A stretch of 64,000 bases of DNA from Utricularia gibba (GCA_002189035.1 NEEC01000010.1:496001-560000), one strand, 5' to 3'. Counted from the first letter of the stretch, positions 22,635 to 38,500 are shown. Numbers and translations are program-made. Notes: generated by a model not told the origin, from the sequence alone.

Positions 22635-24600
22635 AAATTCACTACAAAAATAAAATAGGGAATTCAACGAAATTTTTTTTTTTGTGAAATTGACTGATTT
22701 TATAGTAAATTAAATTTATATTTTATAATTTGATTAAAAAAATAAGAAAGAAATAATTATTTAAGTACAAACAAAAATATAAATTTCATATAAAAAACCA
22801 TTTTTGTAAAAAAATCCAATCACACTGATAATTTTATTGTATATATGTGACTAGGATGGGTAGTTTATTGAGAGTGTGGCTAATCCCACAAAAAGTGAAC
22901 GTCAAGTCAAAGACAGTGGACAAGCTTTTTTTGTTCCTTGGTGAATTTTTTTTATTCATCAAACTTTAAATTCATTTTTTAACTCCTGAAATATGACTTT
23001 TTGGTCGTGTGAACACATGGGTGTTGGCGGTCATGCATGCGCACACGGCACATAGACCTTCTTTTCTTTTCTTTTTTTTATTGGGAAAAAGGGCTATGTG
23101 GACTATTCCGGTGGAAATTCATTCCATTATTAGGGGTTTTATAAGGATGATGATAACGGGAGCTTTCTCTCAACTACAAAGATTGTATTTTGTACACATT
23201 ATTTAAATATTTTTTTGGAGAATTATAATGAGTTAAAATTATTTAATTTTTTAAAAAATATTGCAAAATGAGGAATATTTTTTATTATAAAACTAGATTT
23301 TTATTCATTTTGTATATTAAAATTAAATTAAATAATTTAATGATATAAATCCACATTGACACAAAATGATCACTCAATAAAGAAATAAAATGAAATATGC
23401 ATATTTGGTCTTCATCAATGATTAAGTTCCTAATATACGAATAAAAAGCAAGAAAAACGCATACGATAGGAAAAAAAAGAATCAACAGCAATTGACACAT
23501 ATTCAGAAAACAAAAAAATGAATTAAAATAAAGAATACAAGATGAATATTATTAAAACTAATTTTGCTAAATTGTGCAGGAGTATTAATTTCTTATTTCG
23601 AAAATTTTAATTTATGCGGATTTTTTTTAATAATGAACATTTTAATTCATCATTCCAGAAAAAAGAGAAATAATATTATTATGCCGGAGTATTAATTTGT
23701 TATTTCGAAAATGAGAATGTTTATAATTTTTTTTTGTGAATGAGATGGGCCGAGCCGGGCCGGCCTGTTAGGACTTGTGTAACACATTATAGAAGGGAGT
23801 GCAAGTCCGGCAGAGACCCCAGGCAGGCAGTGGGCAGAGACAGCGCATCGGTGAAGGCGCGCGGGGCGGTGGGGGCAGCCTATTGATGTCGTGTAGCATG
23901 ATTGAAATTTGAATGCCCCCAAATTCTGTGGGCCCCGACTAATGTTTTCGCCGAAGCATCTCTCCTCCCCATATTTATTTTAAATTAATATTTGGGTGCC
24001 ATCATTATTGCGAATAACAGTGAATAACGCCACCGCAATTATAATGTCGATATATTCTACTATCTAATTAACCATTTTTCTAAAAGCTAATTAATTATCA
24101 CGAAATTGGAATAGACTAATTTTCCAAAAGGGAGCCTTTTAGGGTTTTGGGAAAGCGCACATGGGAGGATCTGGACAATGGCATCGCCCTGTCGATGTCG
24201 TAGCGAGTGCAGACCATGGGATTCTTAAATACATCAATTAAATTTCAATGGGACCCACGCCGCATTGGTGATGGTACTCCCTTTCCTGATTTCGGGTCCA
24301 AATGGATAATCCTAGCTTTTTTAAAAAAAGGTTATTAAATGTGGTACATCGATCGGGTTGAAGTTGGTTTTGAAAAGACTGAATTTTGAATAATTTTGTG
24401 GTGGTTGGAATTGGAATCGGGGAGCTTTCAAGGCTGGGTTTATCAGCAACCGGGGATTCCGCACACCCCGCTAACAAACGAGGGGAAGGACTACGCTTTT
24501 TTAAAGTCCAAGTGAGTTTACTTTGAGGAGTAAAATTAAATGCAGTAAAAAAGTTCAGCCGTTTTGACGGGGTGTTATTGACAGAAGTAGCATCTTCTTT
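21462..24600. other. AT-rich intergenic DNA and promoter side of the kinase gene
   Basis: No coding family recognised in this ~3 kb stretch. It holds a TA microsatellite (22592-22631) and a short direct repeat built on 'ggagtattaattt.ttatttcgaaaat' (about 23579 and 23692). A GC-rich patch lies at 23745-23890. The last few hundred bases are the upstream region of the kinase gene. Confidence 0.45.
22592..22631. repeat. (TA)n microsatellite
   Basis: About 20 TA units; a shorter TA run lies at 22535-22550. Confidence 0.95.
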
Positions 24601-24682
24601 TGTTCGTTATATGATGAATGACGTTGAAGTTGGAGAGTTTTGCTTATTTTTCGTCACTTGTCCTGGGAATTGTGTCAATTTA

Positions 24683-24844
24683 TGTTTGGTGAGTGAGTGA
24701 GTTCTGGTTCAAAAGTTGGTTCCTTCAGTGCATTTATAGTTCATCTCTTCTTTTTCTGGCTAACTTTCCAACTGGGCTCCTCGCTTCTCCTTCAGGGTCA
24801 TCGATTTTCAACCGCATTAGCTATCTGCTTGCTTGAGAAGCGGT
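24683..24844 (+). promoter_or_regulatory. Possible 5'-UTR intron and upstream ORF of the kinase gene
   Basis: A consensus donor GTGAGT at 24689 and a pyrimidine-rich acceptor ending CAG at 24795 would define a 107-base 5'-UTR intron ahead of the kinase start. ATG at 24682-24684 would then begin a short upstream ORF running across the junction and ending at TGA about 24836, just before the main ATG at 24855. This is an inference from splice signals alone. Confidence 0.35.
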
Positions 24845-24854
24845 GGACATTCGG

Positions 24855-27319
<2,465 letters not shown>

Positions 27320-27413
27320 CAAACACGATTTCTGCACTGTAGACAAGGAATGGGCTTAGTGTCGGTTCAAATTAGTTTCTTCTCCATCACAAATGGGCTT
27401 CCTTAAATAAATC

Positions 27414-28813
27414 ATGAATCATCGCTCTCTTCTCCTGGTAATCGGTATGTCTTCTCTGGGGAAAACGGATATTCCCTTTCCTGCTTCAGGGAAACCGAGA
27501 GTCGTCGTCTGCGTAGGTGATGTACATGGGTACATGACAAAGCTTCAGAATTTGTGGTGTAATCTTGAAAAAACACTTGGCCCGCGTGATTTCTCGACCG
27601 CCTTGGTGATTTTTTTGGGGGATTATTGCGACCGAGGGCCGGACACGAAGAAAGTGATCGATTTCTTGATTTCCTTGCCCTCCAAGTACCCGGATCAATC
27701 GCATGTCTTTTTATGTGGAAACCATGATCTTGCTTTTGCTGCGTTCTTGGGTATTCTCAAAAGCCCACCAGACGGTTCAGATTTCTCGGAAACATGGAAA
27801 GAGTATGAGATGAACGAGGCAAGAGAGGGATGGTACGCGGGTGAAGGGTATCAAGATATGCATTTGCAGGGGAGGAGATGGGCAGGTAGAATGAGTGGGA
27901 TTAATCATGCCAAGGGTACTGAATACAAAGGCTCCATTTATGATGCTGCCCCGACTTTTGAGTCGTATGGAGTTCAACACGGCTCTGCTGGTCGGTAACG
28001 TTTTGCTATGTTATTTCTGTTGCTTATTTCGGAAGAGATAATTTGGTAGAGATGAGTCTATATCTTCAGTCAGCACTAAGCCATCAATGGGCATTGCTGT
28101 GTGAATTTGCAGAATAGAGATATAGTTGGTTGCAAGGATCTGCAATTTTCTTTCGCATAGTAGTAGCATCAGTGGATAAAATTACGATTCATTGAAGCTG
28201 ACAAGCTGGATGTTTCGATAGATTTGCGGAAGGCTGTTCCTGAACACCACAAGAAATTTTTAGCTGATTTGTTGTGGGTGCACGAAGAGGTATAACTTGG
28301 CATGTATGAATGAACACATGTTGCGTAATCTTACAAAATTTGCAGCTGAAAGACTAACAAACAAACAAACTCACAAATTTGAAGGATGGTGTGAGCATAG
28401 AAACTGAAGGAGGAGGACTACAGAGCTGTAAACTGATTGCTGTCCATGCTGGTCTGGAGAAAAGGAGACCCGTTGAGGAGCAGCTGAAGGTGTTGAGGGC
28501 GAAGGACACGAGGATCCCCAAAATCGAAGCTCTGAGCGGACGGAAAAACGTCTGGGACATCCCTGAGGTGCGTTCATCTCAGCTATTCTGATGATACATG
28601 AGTGTCTTCTACTTGTCCCCCCGTGACACAGTTGCCGCCTTCCAGGAACTGGCCCATACTTCAACCATAATCGTTAGCGGTCATCATGGTAAAGTGCATA
28701 TAGATGGATTAAGACTGATAATCGATCAAGGTGGTGGGCTGGTGAACAATCCGGTAGCCGCAGCCATTCTCCCATGGAAGAAATTGGTGCTCGACACTGA
28801 TCTCGTCCCATGA
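27414..28813 (+). CDS. RLPH2: Rhizobiales-like (RLPH2) PPP-family tyrosine phosphatase
   Basis: Four exons (27414-27990, 28198-28289, 28385-28567, 28646-28813) keep one frame of 339 codons. Metal-binding PPP motifs are complete: 'GDVHG' (residues 35-39), 'GDYCDRGP' (69-76), 'GNHD' (102-105), then '[10 protein letters not shown]' and '[12 protein letters not shown]'. The GNHD variant and the spacing match plant RLPH2 (At3g09970 type), a bacterial-derived phosphatase shown to prefer phosphotyrosine, and not PP1/PP2A. Exon 4 closes with 'LDTDLVP'. A second start at 27447 would give 328 residues, nearer the usual length, and is equally possible. It begins only 94 bases after the kinase stop codon on the same strand, so its promoter must lie within the kinase gene or the two transcripts overlap. 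No lesion seen. Confidence 0.9.
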
Positions 28814-29769
28814 TCACTCTCGATTCAACTGATGTTCGCCTGAATGTCGGTACCCTGTGGAACCGGGTTCAATCCGGAATGACAGCTATTCGGTTTGGAT
28901 ATGAGATTCATTTTGAAATCCATGCCACAGTTTATTTCTTTTAAATTAGGATTTACCTCGTATTTTAGAATACGCGTTTTCAAAATATCAAATTGACACT
29001 AAGATAAACATGTGGAGCGGAGCAGCATGTAATTGGTATTAGATTATTAATAATGCATTAGATTTGATAATGCTTGTATTTAAATAAATATGTGTTATAT
29101 GCTTATAAACGAAAAAAAATGCTTGATGTATAAAACTATGTTTATAATGTTTCATATTTGATAAATGCATAAAAAAATTAAAACTACCTTGATTAAGAAA
29201 AACAAGTAGAAGAAAATTTTTGAAAATTATGATTGAAGAGATTATACAAATGTTTTGAAGGTCATCTATGTATTGAAAAATACGTAACAAATATAATTCC
29301 TAATATACATATGTTCATAATTAATATATAAAATATGATCTAATATTGTTATACTACAAAAGAGAGGTATGAGGATGACAAATATTACTTTAATAAGTAT
29401 TTAATGATTAACTAGGTTCTCATTTTTTATATTATTAATTTTGTAAAATTATGCAGATCAACTTCAATTTTACAACTTTGCAATGTAACTTTTTAAGGTT
29501 TGAAAATTGCAATTTCACTTGTCAATTTTTCAAAATTTAGCAATTCAAATTAAAAACTTTGGATTATTTGCAAATGGATCTCAAACAATTTTTAAATAAA
29601 TATAAATAAAGGTGGTAGTTAAAAACAATATAAATGAAATAACGAGAGTAAAAGCTTACGATTCCCATAAGTTATAACTTAGGTTGCACGTATTACTAAA
29701 ATACTACTCCTTTTTCAATGATGAACACATATTAAACACGAAATATATCTAATATGTTGAATCACATAA
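28814..29769. other. AT-rich intergenic DNA
   Basis: The 3' flank of the phosphatase gene followed by ~0.8 kb of AT-rich sequence without recognised genes or repeats. Confidence 0.45.
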
Positions 29770-31673
29770 CATATTGATAAACGAAAAATTTACAATGTCA
29801 TTAAAATTATAAATTTCTCTATCAAATAAATTTATAAATCTAATTCACATCTAATTATACGAAAAATATGAACATAGTAGATCAAAGACAAACACAAAGA
29901 GTTATGTGCTTGTTGTATGAGAGTTGATGCATATTATTTTTATCATAGTTAAAAGATTTAGTCTAAACTAAGATTAAGACAATTCAATGATAAGATGCAG
30001 AAAGAGAGTAAATGGGTAAAAATAGATATTTATTTAAAATAAAAGAAGTTGATGTTTTAGAATACTCAAGGGTAGTATGCTAATCATTACATTATTCCAC
30101 CCAAACCTAAAATTATTCAACTAACAAGCAAAGACTCAAGTCTACCTATATCCTTATTTTCTTTTAATTTTTGATCTACCTCTAATTAGGATTATTTATG
30201 ATGAATATCAATACCTCTGCCTTCTAAATCTTTCTTGGTTTATTAAAAAATAGAGTAATTAAGTGATATTATGATCTAATAAATAATAAACACGTTGATA
30301 AACGAAAAAATTTGTACAAAGTCGTTAATTTGTAAATTTCTTCTATCAAATAAAGTTTATAAATCTAATTCACCTCAAATCATATGGAAAATATAAGCAT
30401 AGTGGACTACGGTCGAACACAAGGAGTTAGGTGCTTGTTATGTGAAAGTCAATGCATACAATCAGTGCCACGTTGGTAAATTTGGTTTCAACTATGATTA
30501 ATGCAGAACTGCAATGAAGTGCAGTAAAGTAAAGTAACGAGCTTTAGAACTTGGTTGTTTTTTAGATGCAATGGGTGATGCCTTGGGACTCTTAGGAGAT
30601 GTATGTTAATCACTAAACATGCTCACTCAAACCATAAATCAAACACTTAACACACAAAGTCTAGGTCTACCCGGACTTTTGTTTTCCCCCCTAATCTTTG
30701 GTCTACCTCTAATTAGGGTTGTTAAAATGAGTTTCATTACTACCTCCTCCTGGATCTATCATGGTTTGTTAAGGAAGTGGTGTGACTCATGCTTGATTAG
30801 GTCTAAAGATTGATTAGTACATTTCTCCCCCTTTCACCCCAAGGCACCCCTCTAAGTGCTTAGCTACTCATAACAAAGAAAAGGAAAACGTTTTCATAGC
30901 ATATCCTAAGCAACATTCTGGTCTCAAAGTTAAACAACAATAAGCAGTGGATAACAGAAATAGAAAAGACAAATATTTCATGCAATAAATCTAAAACTAG
31001 TCTTAGCTAGGAACAGTATGCATCAAGAACGAAAGTAAATCTTTAAAGAGAAACTAGTTCTTCAGGGTCGTCGTCCCTCTTGTCCCCCCTTAGAAACGTT
31101 CTCTAAAAAGAATGTCGTGAGTCTCCAATGGGAGAGATCTTGTTTCTCTCTCCATCTTATCCCCCTTTTGTCCAAAATCCCATTTTTTTTTCTTCTTGGA
31201 TTTTTTGTGTACTTCTTTTCAGACTTCTGCCTCATCCGCCACTACACTGTTCATATTTGGCTCCTTGGGATTTGTGCTGTTGACATGTGATGTATTGCTC
31301 GAAGGAAACTATTAGAAGGTTGGGACTAAATTGCATAAAATAACATATGTACTACGGTACTATGCACAAAAATATAGAACTAGGCGGTAAAACTTGATTT
31401 TTGTAGCACAATATGAGTAATTTCCATGTACTCAATCACTTAAAAATATGTGTTATCACATATTCACCCCCCTTTGTCCCAAAGTAACTTAAATTGCCTA
31501 GTCACTCATACTATGGAAAAGTAAAACACTTTCATAACATAATATGAAACCATTTTCATTCCACAACTTGACAACATTAAAACACAGAAACACACAATAA
31601 AATCTGAGTTTTGTAGTAGAATACTAATCATTTCTTTATCTTAAAACACTAAAAAATATATGTTATCACATAT
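29770..31673. mobile_element. Family A solo LTR with CATAT target duplication (outer)
   Basis: Starts TGATAAACGAAAAA at 29775 and ends TGTTATCA at 31668. CATAT flanks it exactly on both sides (29770-29774 and 31669-31673). The element is split by a younger copy of the same family at 30295-31458. The outer halves together are only ~725 bases against 1164 in the inner copy, because the outer copy lacks ~430 bases of the right half. There is no internal coding region between two LTRs, so it is a solo LTR. Confidence 0.75.
30290..31463. mobile_element. Family A solo LTR nested in the outer copy
   Basis: Complete 1164-base copy, 30295 (TGATAAACGAAAAA) to 31458 (TGTTATCA). Flanks are CACGT and CATAT. 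The two differences are adjacent C-to-T and G-to-A changes, the pattern left by decay of a methylated CG, so a former 5-base duplication is plausible. Across the insertion the outer copy continues in the matching place ('tcacccccctttgtccc', compared with 'tttctcccccctttcacccc' in the inner copy). Other copies: 845-1169 and 40569-41585. Confidence 0.7.
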
Positions 31674-32438
31674 TAAAAGTTAAGTCTTACCTTATACAGC
31701 CCAATTGCCCAGCATTCTACCTTATTGAGTTTGAGTACACTTGCAACCTACATTCATTCTATTTACTAGTTCAATTAATCATTTTTTCTAAAGAAAATAT
31801 ATAGTGATTTTAGAGTTGAACTCAGGAATTTGATGCTTGTGTGTGGAGGTTCATGCATTCCTAAAGTCATAAAAAACTTTAAGCCTTAGCTAAAAAAATC
31901 AACCCATAAACAAGTGTAAAGATGAAAGTAACGAAATAGTATCATTTTAATTTTAAATCAACAACCATAAATGCAATGTCTTGGGATTCTAAGGGTAATA
32001 TCCTCACCTAAGTTCTTATCGTGAACCTCCCCATATGCTAACTTATATAAGATGGTGTAAGTGTAGTCATACTATCTCCTTGATTTTTTTGGTTTCAAGC
32101 TTTCTAAGTATCCTAGATCACATCACATGTAAATATATTATCTTGCAAGGCATATATGATTAAATCTCTATTTGAAAACTTTATCTATTTATCGGTATCT
32201 CAACTCTTTATTATATCTCTAAGTTGAGTCTCTTTAGATAGGTGGATATCTTTTCCTCACTTACATCTATCCTAATTATTTTAAAAAAAAATTACATAAG
32301 CACTTGGTTAGCTTGAACATAAACATATTGAGTACACTTCCACTTTCCTCCCCAAGAAACCATTTCCAACATAATTAATCAAACTAAAAAATAAATAAAA
32401 CAACTTTATGAAAAGAAACCAAAGGAATATCTAATAAG
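31674..32438. other. AT-rich intergenic DNA
   Basis: No gene or repeat recognised. A stretch with poly-A and 'tcatgcattc' resembles family A wording only loosely. Confidence 0.4.
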
Positions 32439-33580
32439 TGATTTTGTGTCATTTATATTTATGCTTTTTAGGACTCACTTACATAGGGTTTGCATCATTT
32501 TTATTTCATTTTCCCTATGTTTTTAGAAGAATTTTATATCTTTCATGTCATTGTGCTTTTTTTTTAGGGAAAGTGTGTTTTGTGATTTTTTAGAACAATT
32601 TTGGAATAATTATGAGGATTTTCGAGTTGACCTTGATGAAGTCAAAGATTTAGTCTATCGAGATGAAGACTCGGTCAAAGATTCGCATTATATCTTAGAA
32701 AATTTGGATCTTATTTTAGAATATTTGTATCAAATCTTAGAAGATCAGGATAGAATATTGATGTGAGCCATTCAAGAGAGTCCGATAAGTCCCCACCATT
32801 ATATAAAGATCCAAACTTGAAGATCGAAGTCGTCGACGATCAGAGAGTCAATTTTAGGGTTTAGAGTCAAGTAAAGCATGTTTTGGGATTTCTTTCCGTT
32901 CGTTTTTCATCAACTTTTGTTGTTTAGAGTCAATCATGCGCGTATAAGCGCTTGCAGCTAAGTATCTGCAATAAAGTCTTGCTTGCGCAAGTCCTGCACA
33001 CGTGACTGTCTTACTATGTTTTTCAACATTTAATTTATGGTTTGATTTTGCTTTTCACACCGTTTTTTTTTTACCAACGTGATCTTTAGTACCATATAAC
33101 CCTAAGGGAGTGTGGGAGAATCAAAGGTTCGCCTCAAGCACTTAAGGATATGGGTTCAATCGGACATTGTTGGTAAGACACATTCTGTCTAATTTGTCTA
33201 CGAGGTGAGAGTTGTAGGGGTTACATTTGGGTGTGAGGAAAATACGAGTTATTATAAGAGGTAAAATGGCTCTGGTGGCGTAGTTCATTCCATAATCCCA
33301 CAAAACAAGGGATGATGCTATAACGGTCACCGCACTCTCAAAGCTTACGCAAGCAAGTTTGTTTTCAAGGTTTGCACACACGCAAGGGACGAGTTTTGAA
33401 CAAGGTGAATCTTTGATGCAAGGCCACTTTTGTTATTGTTTTTAAACCCAAATCTTTCTTGCGTTTTTAATTTTTTGAAGTCTTTGTTTGAAAAGAAAAT
33501 TTCAATAACAATTTCCTGTAGATACGATCTTATTTGATTATTTCGATGGTTTATGTGCACTTGCAGAAATACCATCAATG
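32439..33580 (+). repeat. Probable Ty3-Gypsy (Tat/Athila-type) LTR
   Basis: Begins TGATTTTGTGTCATTTATATTTATGC, the kind of start seen in plant Tat/Athila LTRs. It contains a good TATA box with leader ('ccattatataaagatcc', about 32798-32815) and ends with a 'cctgtagatacgatcttattt' and 'gtgcacttgcag' stretch typical of the 3' part of those LTRs. The 73-codon frame at 32545-32766 (acidic, repetitive 'ILENLDLILEYLYQILED') lies upstream of the TATA box and is probably LTR sequence, not a gene. No TSD, primer site or polyprotein was found, so borders are approximate and a solo LTR is likely. Confidence 0.5.
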
Positions 33581-35072
33581 TCCATACTCAACTTTGAAAA
33601 TTAAATTCATGAACAGAAAGCAAAAATGTACAAATCCCTGGGAATGGCTACTTTGATCTTCTACAGAATGAAGTTGGTTTTCTGTCTCTTTCTAGTTCTG
33701 TTTTTAGGTTTGTACTTTGACCCCTTTTTTCTCTTGAAGTGTCTTTCTCAACATGCCGTTCTTGTGCAGCTGTTGTTATGATGTATGCATGAGTAAGTTA
33801 TCTTCCTTCTTGGGTTGCATATGTGACGCTTGTAAGAGTTCATCTTGGAAAACCTGCTGCTAAAACTTGAGGTTGAATGTCATTAAAATTGAAATTGACT
33901 CCAAAAATGTCTAATTTCACAAGAAAACACACTAAACGAATCATGACGACATAATTATGGAAATTTGTTTTTCAGAATAACAATTATTCTACCTTTTTCA
34001 GAATTTTGTTATCATAAACACCCCCTCATATTAATTTTATTAATTTTAAAGTATTCATTCATTTTCCACAAACAAAATTCTTAATTACATTATTTACTAA
34101 GGTTTTAAAAATTTACCTTTTCAAGTATTTTTAAATGTAATATATATTTAAAAAAATCAATAGGAGTTTTCATTATTATAATATATTCACTACTATTGCA
34201 TGATTGTGATGATGACTTCTATAAATAATAATAAAAAATGGGTAAGTTCCATCCAGACGGATATAGGAAATCTGAAGATGGTATTATTCACTGTCTTGGA
34301 TTATTATTAAATTTAAAATATTGAAAAAACATTTTTTAATCTGTTTAAATAAAGTATTTAATATGAAAAATGATGTAATCCTAAAATTATGGAAACTCTG
34401 TAATAATTGTTAACTATTATTAAAATTCATTTAGTTTATATATTTTATTGAAAAAATGTGATATATTTTATTACCTTCAATTTGATCAATAATTAACATG
34501 AAAATAAACAATGAATACGTGATATATTGAAATAAATTTTGATTCCCAATAATATTGAATAGATAATTTTGAAAAAGAAGTAAAAAACTAGTAAAGGAAA
34601 TTGCAACGTGTGAGTATTCATCATGAATTGTATAAGGATGTATACTTATTGTAATTGGTCAATTGTAATACTCATTGGCTCATAAAAAATCCTAAATCCT
34701 CAAAAATCCTACAATCCACAAACTTGATTCGTAATTATACAATTAAATTATAACATTTTGAATGTAAAAGAGTATAGATGTTAAAAGTTACTCATAATCC
34801 ATTTAAAACAGCGAAAAACAAGTTTTTAACTTGAATATGTAATCAAAATTAAAGTTAAGAGAATAGAGTATACAACTGTAAATGAAATATTGTGCTGTAT
34901 GTTTTTTAATTTCACAAAAAAACCTAAATCTATGCACAGTTTTTTTAATAAATAGTACCTTTTCAAAATTTAACATGTTTTCAAATATCGAATGCTTTGA
35001 ATTCATTTTCCCGTCGTTGAAAATTATTTTTTAGATAATTATATTTAAGTAAAAAAAAAAAAGACTCATCTT
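33581..35072. other. Intergenic sequence, AT-rich
   Basis: 33600-33860 is less AT-rich and looks like gene-derived untranslated or intronic sequence, but I recognise no exon. From 33900 to 35070 it is AT-rich and featureless. Confidence 0.4.
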
Positions 35073-35505
35073 TTATTGAATTATCAAATTAGAATCTTGT
35101 CTTTCTCTTTGATAAATGATTGCACCATCTTTTGTCTCCAAGTGTGTGGGCTTCTCTCTTCCTTTTCTCTTGTTCCCGTGAGTGTGAGTTCCTTCATCAG
35201 TTGAGCTTTGGGAGCTCTTCATGCCCCTGTGATGAGGCAACTCAAGATTGGGAATTTCTTCAAGGGCATTAATTTTCCTTGTATGCTGTTCTTCAACAAA
35301 GAGAGGAACTCCGGGTGGTTGAAGTTTTTCATAATTTGTGCCCCTATAAACCTTAGCTCTTGATTGTAGCTCTTTCAACAGATTGGCTTGATTGATTCTC
35401 TCTTTCTGAAAATTGGGTTCTGTTTTTGCCTCTCAATTCTATTTGTCCCCACTCGGAATTCGTACATGCAACCGAGGGTGAGTTCACAGAATCTTCATCT
35501 AGTTT
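35073..35505 (-). other. 3' non-coding part of the Copia element with an unrecognised 101-codon frame
   Basis: Follows the RNase H end of the Copia element on the minus strand. Positions 35170-35225 match 40190-40240 ('cagttgagctttgggagctc' and flanks) on the 5' side of the same element, which suggests a remnant of the 3' LTR. The rest does not match. A 101-codon frame (35378-35073, 'ELQSRAKVYRGTNYEKLQPP' onward) reads like protein but I do not recognise it. It could be captured host sequence or chance. Confidence 0.4.
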
Positions 35506-38500
35506 TCAAGTTTCAATTCTTTTATGCTGCTGCAATTCCTGTTTCAGACCTAGTTTGGATCTCAAGCAATAATAAATCTTAGGATACAATAATTTTGTTA
35601 AAATGTCAGCCAGCTGTTTCTCAGATTCAATATACTTCAGTTTAATCAACTTTTCTTTAATATAATTTCTTACCACATGATACCTTATTTGAATGTGCTT
35701 GGTATGGCTGGAGAATGTGGGATTGTTTTCCATCATGATTGCTGACTTATTGTCTACATATATTATCAATGGTTTCTGTATGTGCATGTGCAGATCGTCA
35801 AAGAGCTTCACCAACCATATGGTGTGATTTGAGGCAGCAGCAACACCCATGTATTCAGCTTCAACTGAAGATTGAGCCACAACAGATTGCTTTTTGCTAT
35901 TGTAGGCAAATGCACTCCCACTTATCATGAAAATATATCCTCTAGTAGATTTTCTATCTGATAAGTCACCTACATAATCACTGTCGCAATAAACCTGTAG
36001 ACAAGGAATCATATTTCTTTTGTAATGTAGTCCCATGTCACTTGTGCCATTTAGAGAGATATATTTCTATCTGATGAGTCACCTACATAATCACTGTCAC
36101 AATAAACTTGAGCATTCACCATATTCTGATTGTTTCCATTAATTAATATATCATCTACGTAGAGAGATATAATTACCAGAATATCAGAATCTTTGTCTTT
36201 GAGAATATATAATGTGGCATCATTTTCACTTCTTTTATATCCTTGTTGCGCAAAGTAGTCATTGATTTTACTGTACCAAGCTCTTGGAGCTTGTTTGAGA
36301 CCACATAATGCTTTGTGCAGTTTATATACCATATTTTCTTGCCCTTTGATTTCAAAACCATGTGGCTGATCTACGTAAATTTCCTCATTCGAGTTCTCAT
36401 TTAAGAATGCAAACTTGATGTTCAAGTGATATATAGGCCATCTTTTACATGCAGCAAGTGATATCAATAGTTGGATAGTATCCAATCTGGCCACATGTGC
36501 GAATGTGTCTTGAAAGTCTACTCCTTTCCTTTGCGTAAATCCTTTTGCAACTAATTTTGCTTTGTACTTATTGATACTTCCATCAGGATTTAGTTTTGTC
36601 CTTAATACCCATTTGAGCCCTATGGGTCTTTTTTTGTCTTTTCTCTCTACAAGACTCCATGTGTTATATTCATTTATTGTTTTCAACTCAAGCTCCATAA
36701 CTTTTCGCCATTCTGGATGAGGCAGTGCGTACGTCAGGTTTGTTGGTTCAGTGTGTGTGGAGAGGCATCTATCCTGGTAATAATCAGCAATTGGTCTGAA
36801 TCCTCTTATTGGCGTATTATCATAAGTTCCTTCAAAGTCATGAGATGGAGAGAGAGCAGGTACATGATCATCATTATCACTATCATCATTATTTTCTGAA
36901 TTAGATTGTTCTTCGGATGAGATTTCAGAATTTATTTCTCTATTTGGAGTGAATAATGCAGGTTTAGGATCATCATTATCACTGTCTTGAATATTTTCCA
37001 AATCAGATTGTTCTTCGGATAAGATTTGTTGATTTATTTCTCTGTTTGGAGTGAATAATTGACAGTCCATTTTCGTAACCTCATTTGCTTCATTTTCTAA
37101 GTGACTGGTATCTATGAGTATATTCATGTTTAGTCTTTGATAATCCTGATCAGAATTTGACACTTCTCTATGTGCCCCTTGGTTCTCATGAGTATAAGGA
37201 TGACTAAATGATAGGTTGTTAACGTTTTGAGCATCTTTTTCATTTGTCTTATAGGTAGCAGATTTGTCTTCCAATGTATCACTGTTGTTCATTTCCATCA
37301 ATGGTGTGTTGACCTTGAAGTTTCCATCTGGAGTTGAACTTCTTGAGGATTCGATGTTGGCTATAGTTTCCAAGATAGAAATTTCAGTAGATAGATTACT
37401 CTGTTTTGATTTTGTGCCTATGTGAATATTTGGAAACAACTCACGAAGAGGTCTGCAATCTTGAGATTTCTCCCAATTCCATGAGCGTTCCTCTACGAAG
37501 ACCACATCTCTATTCAATACCATTTTTCTTTCAATGGGGTCCCAAATTCTGTAGGCTTTAGTATTTGAGCTATATTCCATGAAAACTCCTATTTTGCTTT
37601 TTTTGTCCAGTTTTTTTCTCAAAGCCTTTGGAATGTGTCGGAAACATATGCAGCCAAATATTCTGATGTGATCTACTGCTGCAGGTACCCGTCCTATCCA
37701 CAACTCATGACGAGTTTTAAATTCTGCAATTCCTCTTGTAGGTAAGCAACTTAGGAGATATACAGCAGAATTTATAGCTTCGCCCTAAAATTCTAGAGGT
37801 ACATTGTTTTCAAATATAATGCATCTTGTCATATCCATTACTATTCGATTCCTCTCACATTTTCCATTTTGTTGCGGTGTGTATGGAGCTGTGAATTGGT
37901 GAATAATACCTGTTGATTTGCATATATTTTCCATTTCATAGGGTATGTATTCACCACCGTTATCAGACCTGAGATATTTTATTTTCCTCTCGCTCTGGTT
38001 TTCCACAGCAGCCTTGAAGGTCCGAAATTTTTCTGTGAGTTCATCCCTTGTCTTCATGAAATAAACCCATCCATATTTAGTGTAGTCATCTATGAAAAGT
38101 ACAAAATATTTGTTCCCCCCTACAGTTGGAGGGTCAATTGGCCCACATATATCTGAACACACAATTTCCAGAGGTGTTGATGAGATCCACTCACTAATGC
38201 CAAAAGGGGACCGAGTGAGTTTTCCAAATTGACAGGTATCACAACATTCATTTACTTTGGCCAATCTATTCATCCCATTCAGAATATTCCTTTTCTGAGA
38301 TTTGAGTAAGGAGTGCTGATGATAATGTCCAAAGCGTTTATGCCATAGAATCATATTCTCCCTGACACTTGCAGACAAACAGGTATTCGAATTTGCAATG
38401 CTATCATGAAGAAAATTGATAGGGAAGACCCTATTGATCATAGGTATTTCTAGCACCTCCTAACCTGCAGCATTTTTTATAGTACACATATAGTTTGCAA

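Noticed and set aside
24843-24854. Kinase start at the upstream GTG codon
   Set aside because: A GTG start is very unlikely in a plant nuclear gene; ATG at 24855 matches the family's N-terminus.
32545-32766. 73-codon acidic frame as a small gene
   Set aside because: It lies inside a probable Gypsy LTR upstream of its TATA box and is internally repetitive; better explained as LTR sequence.
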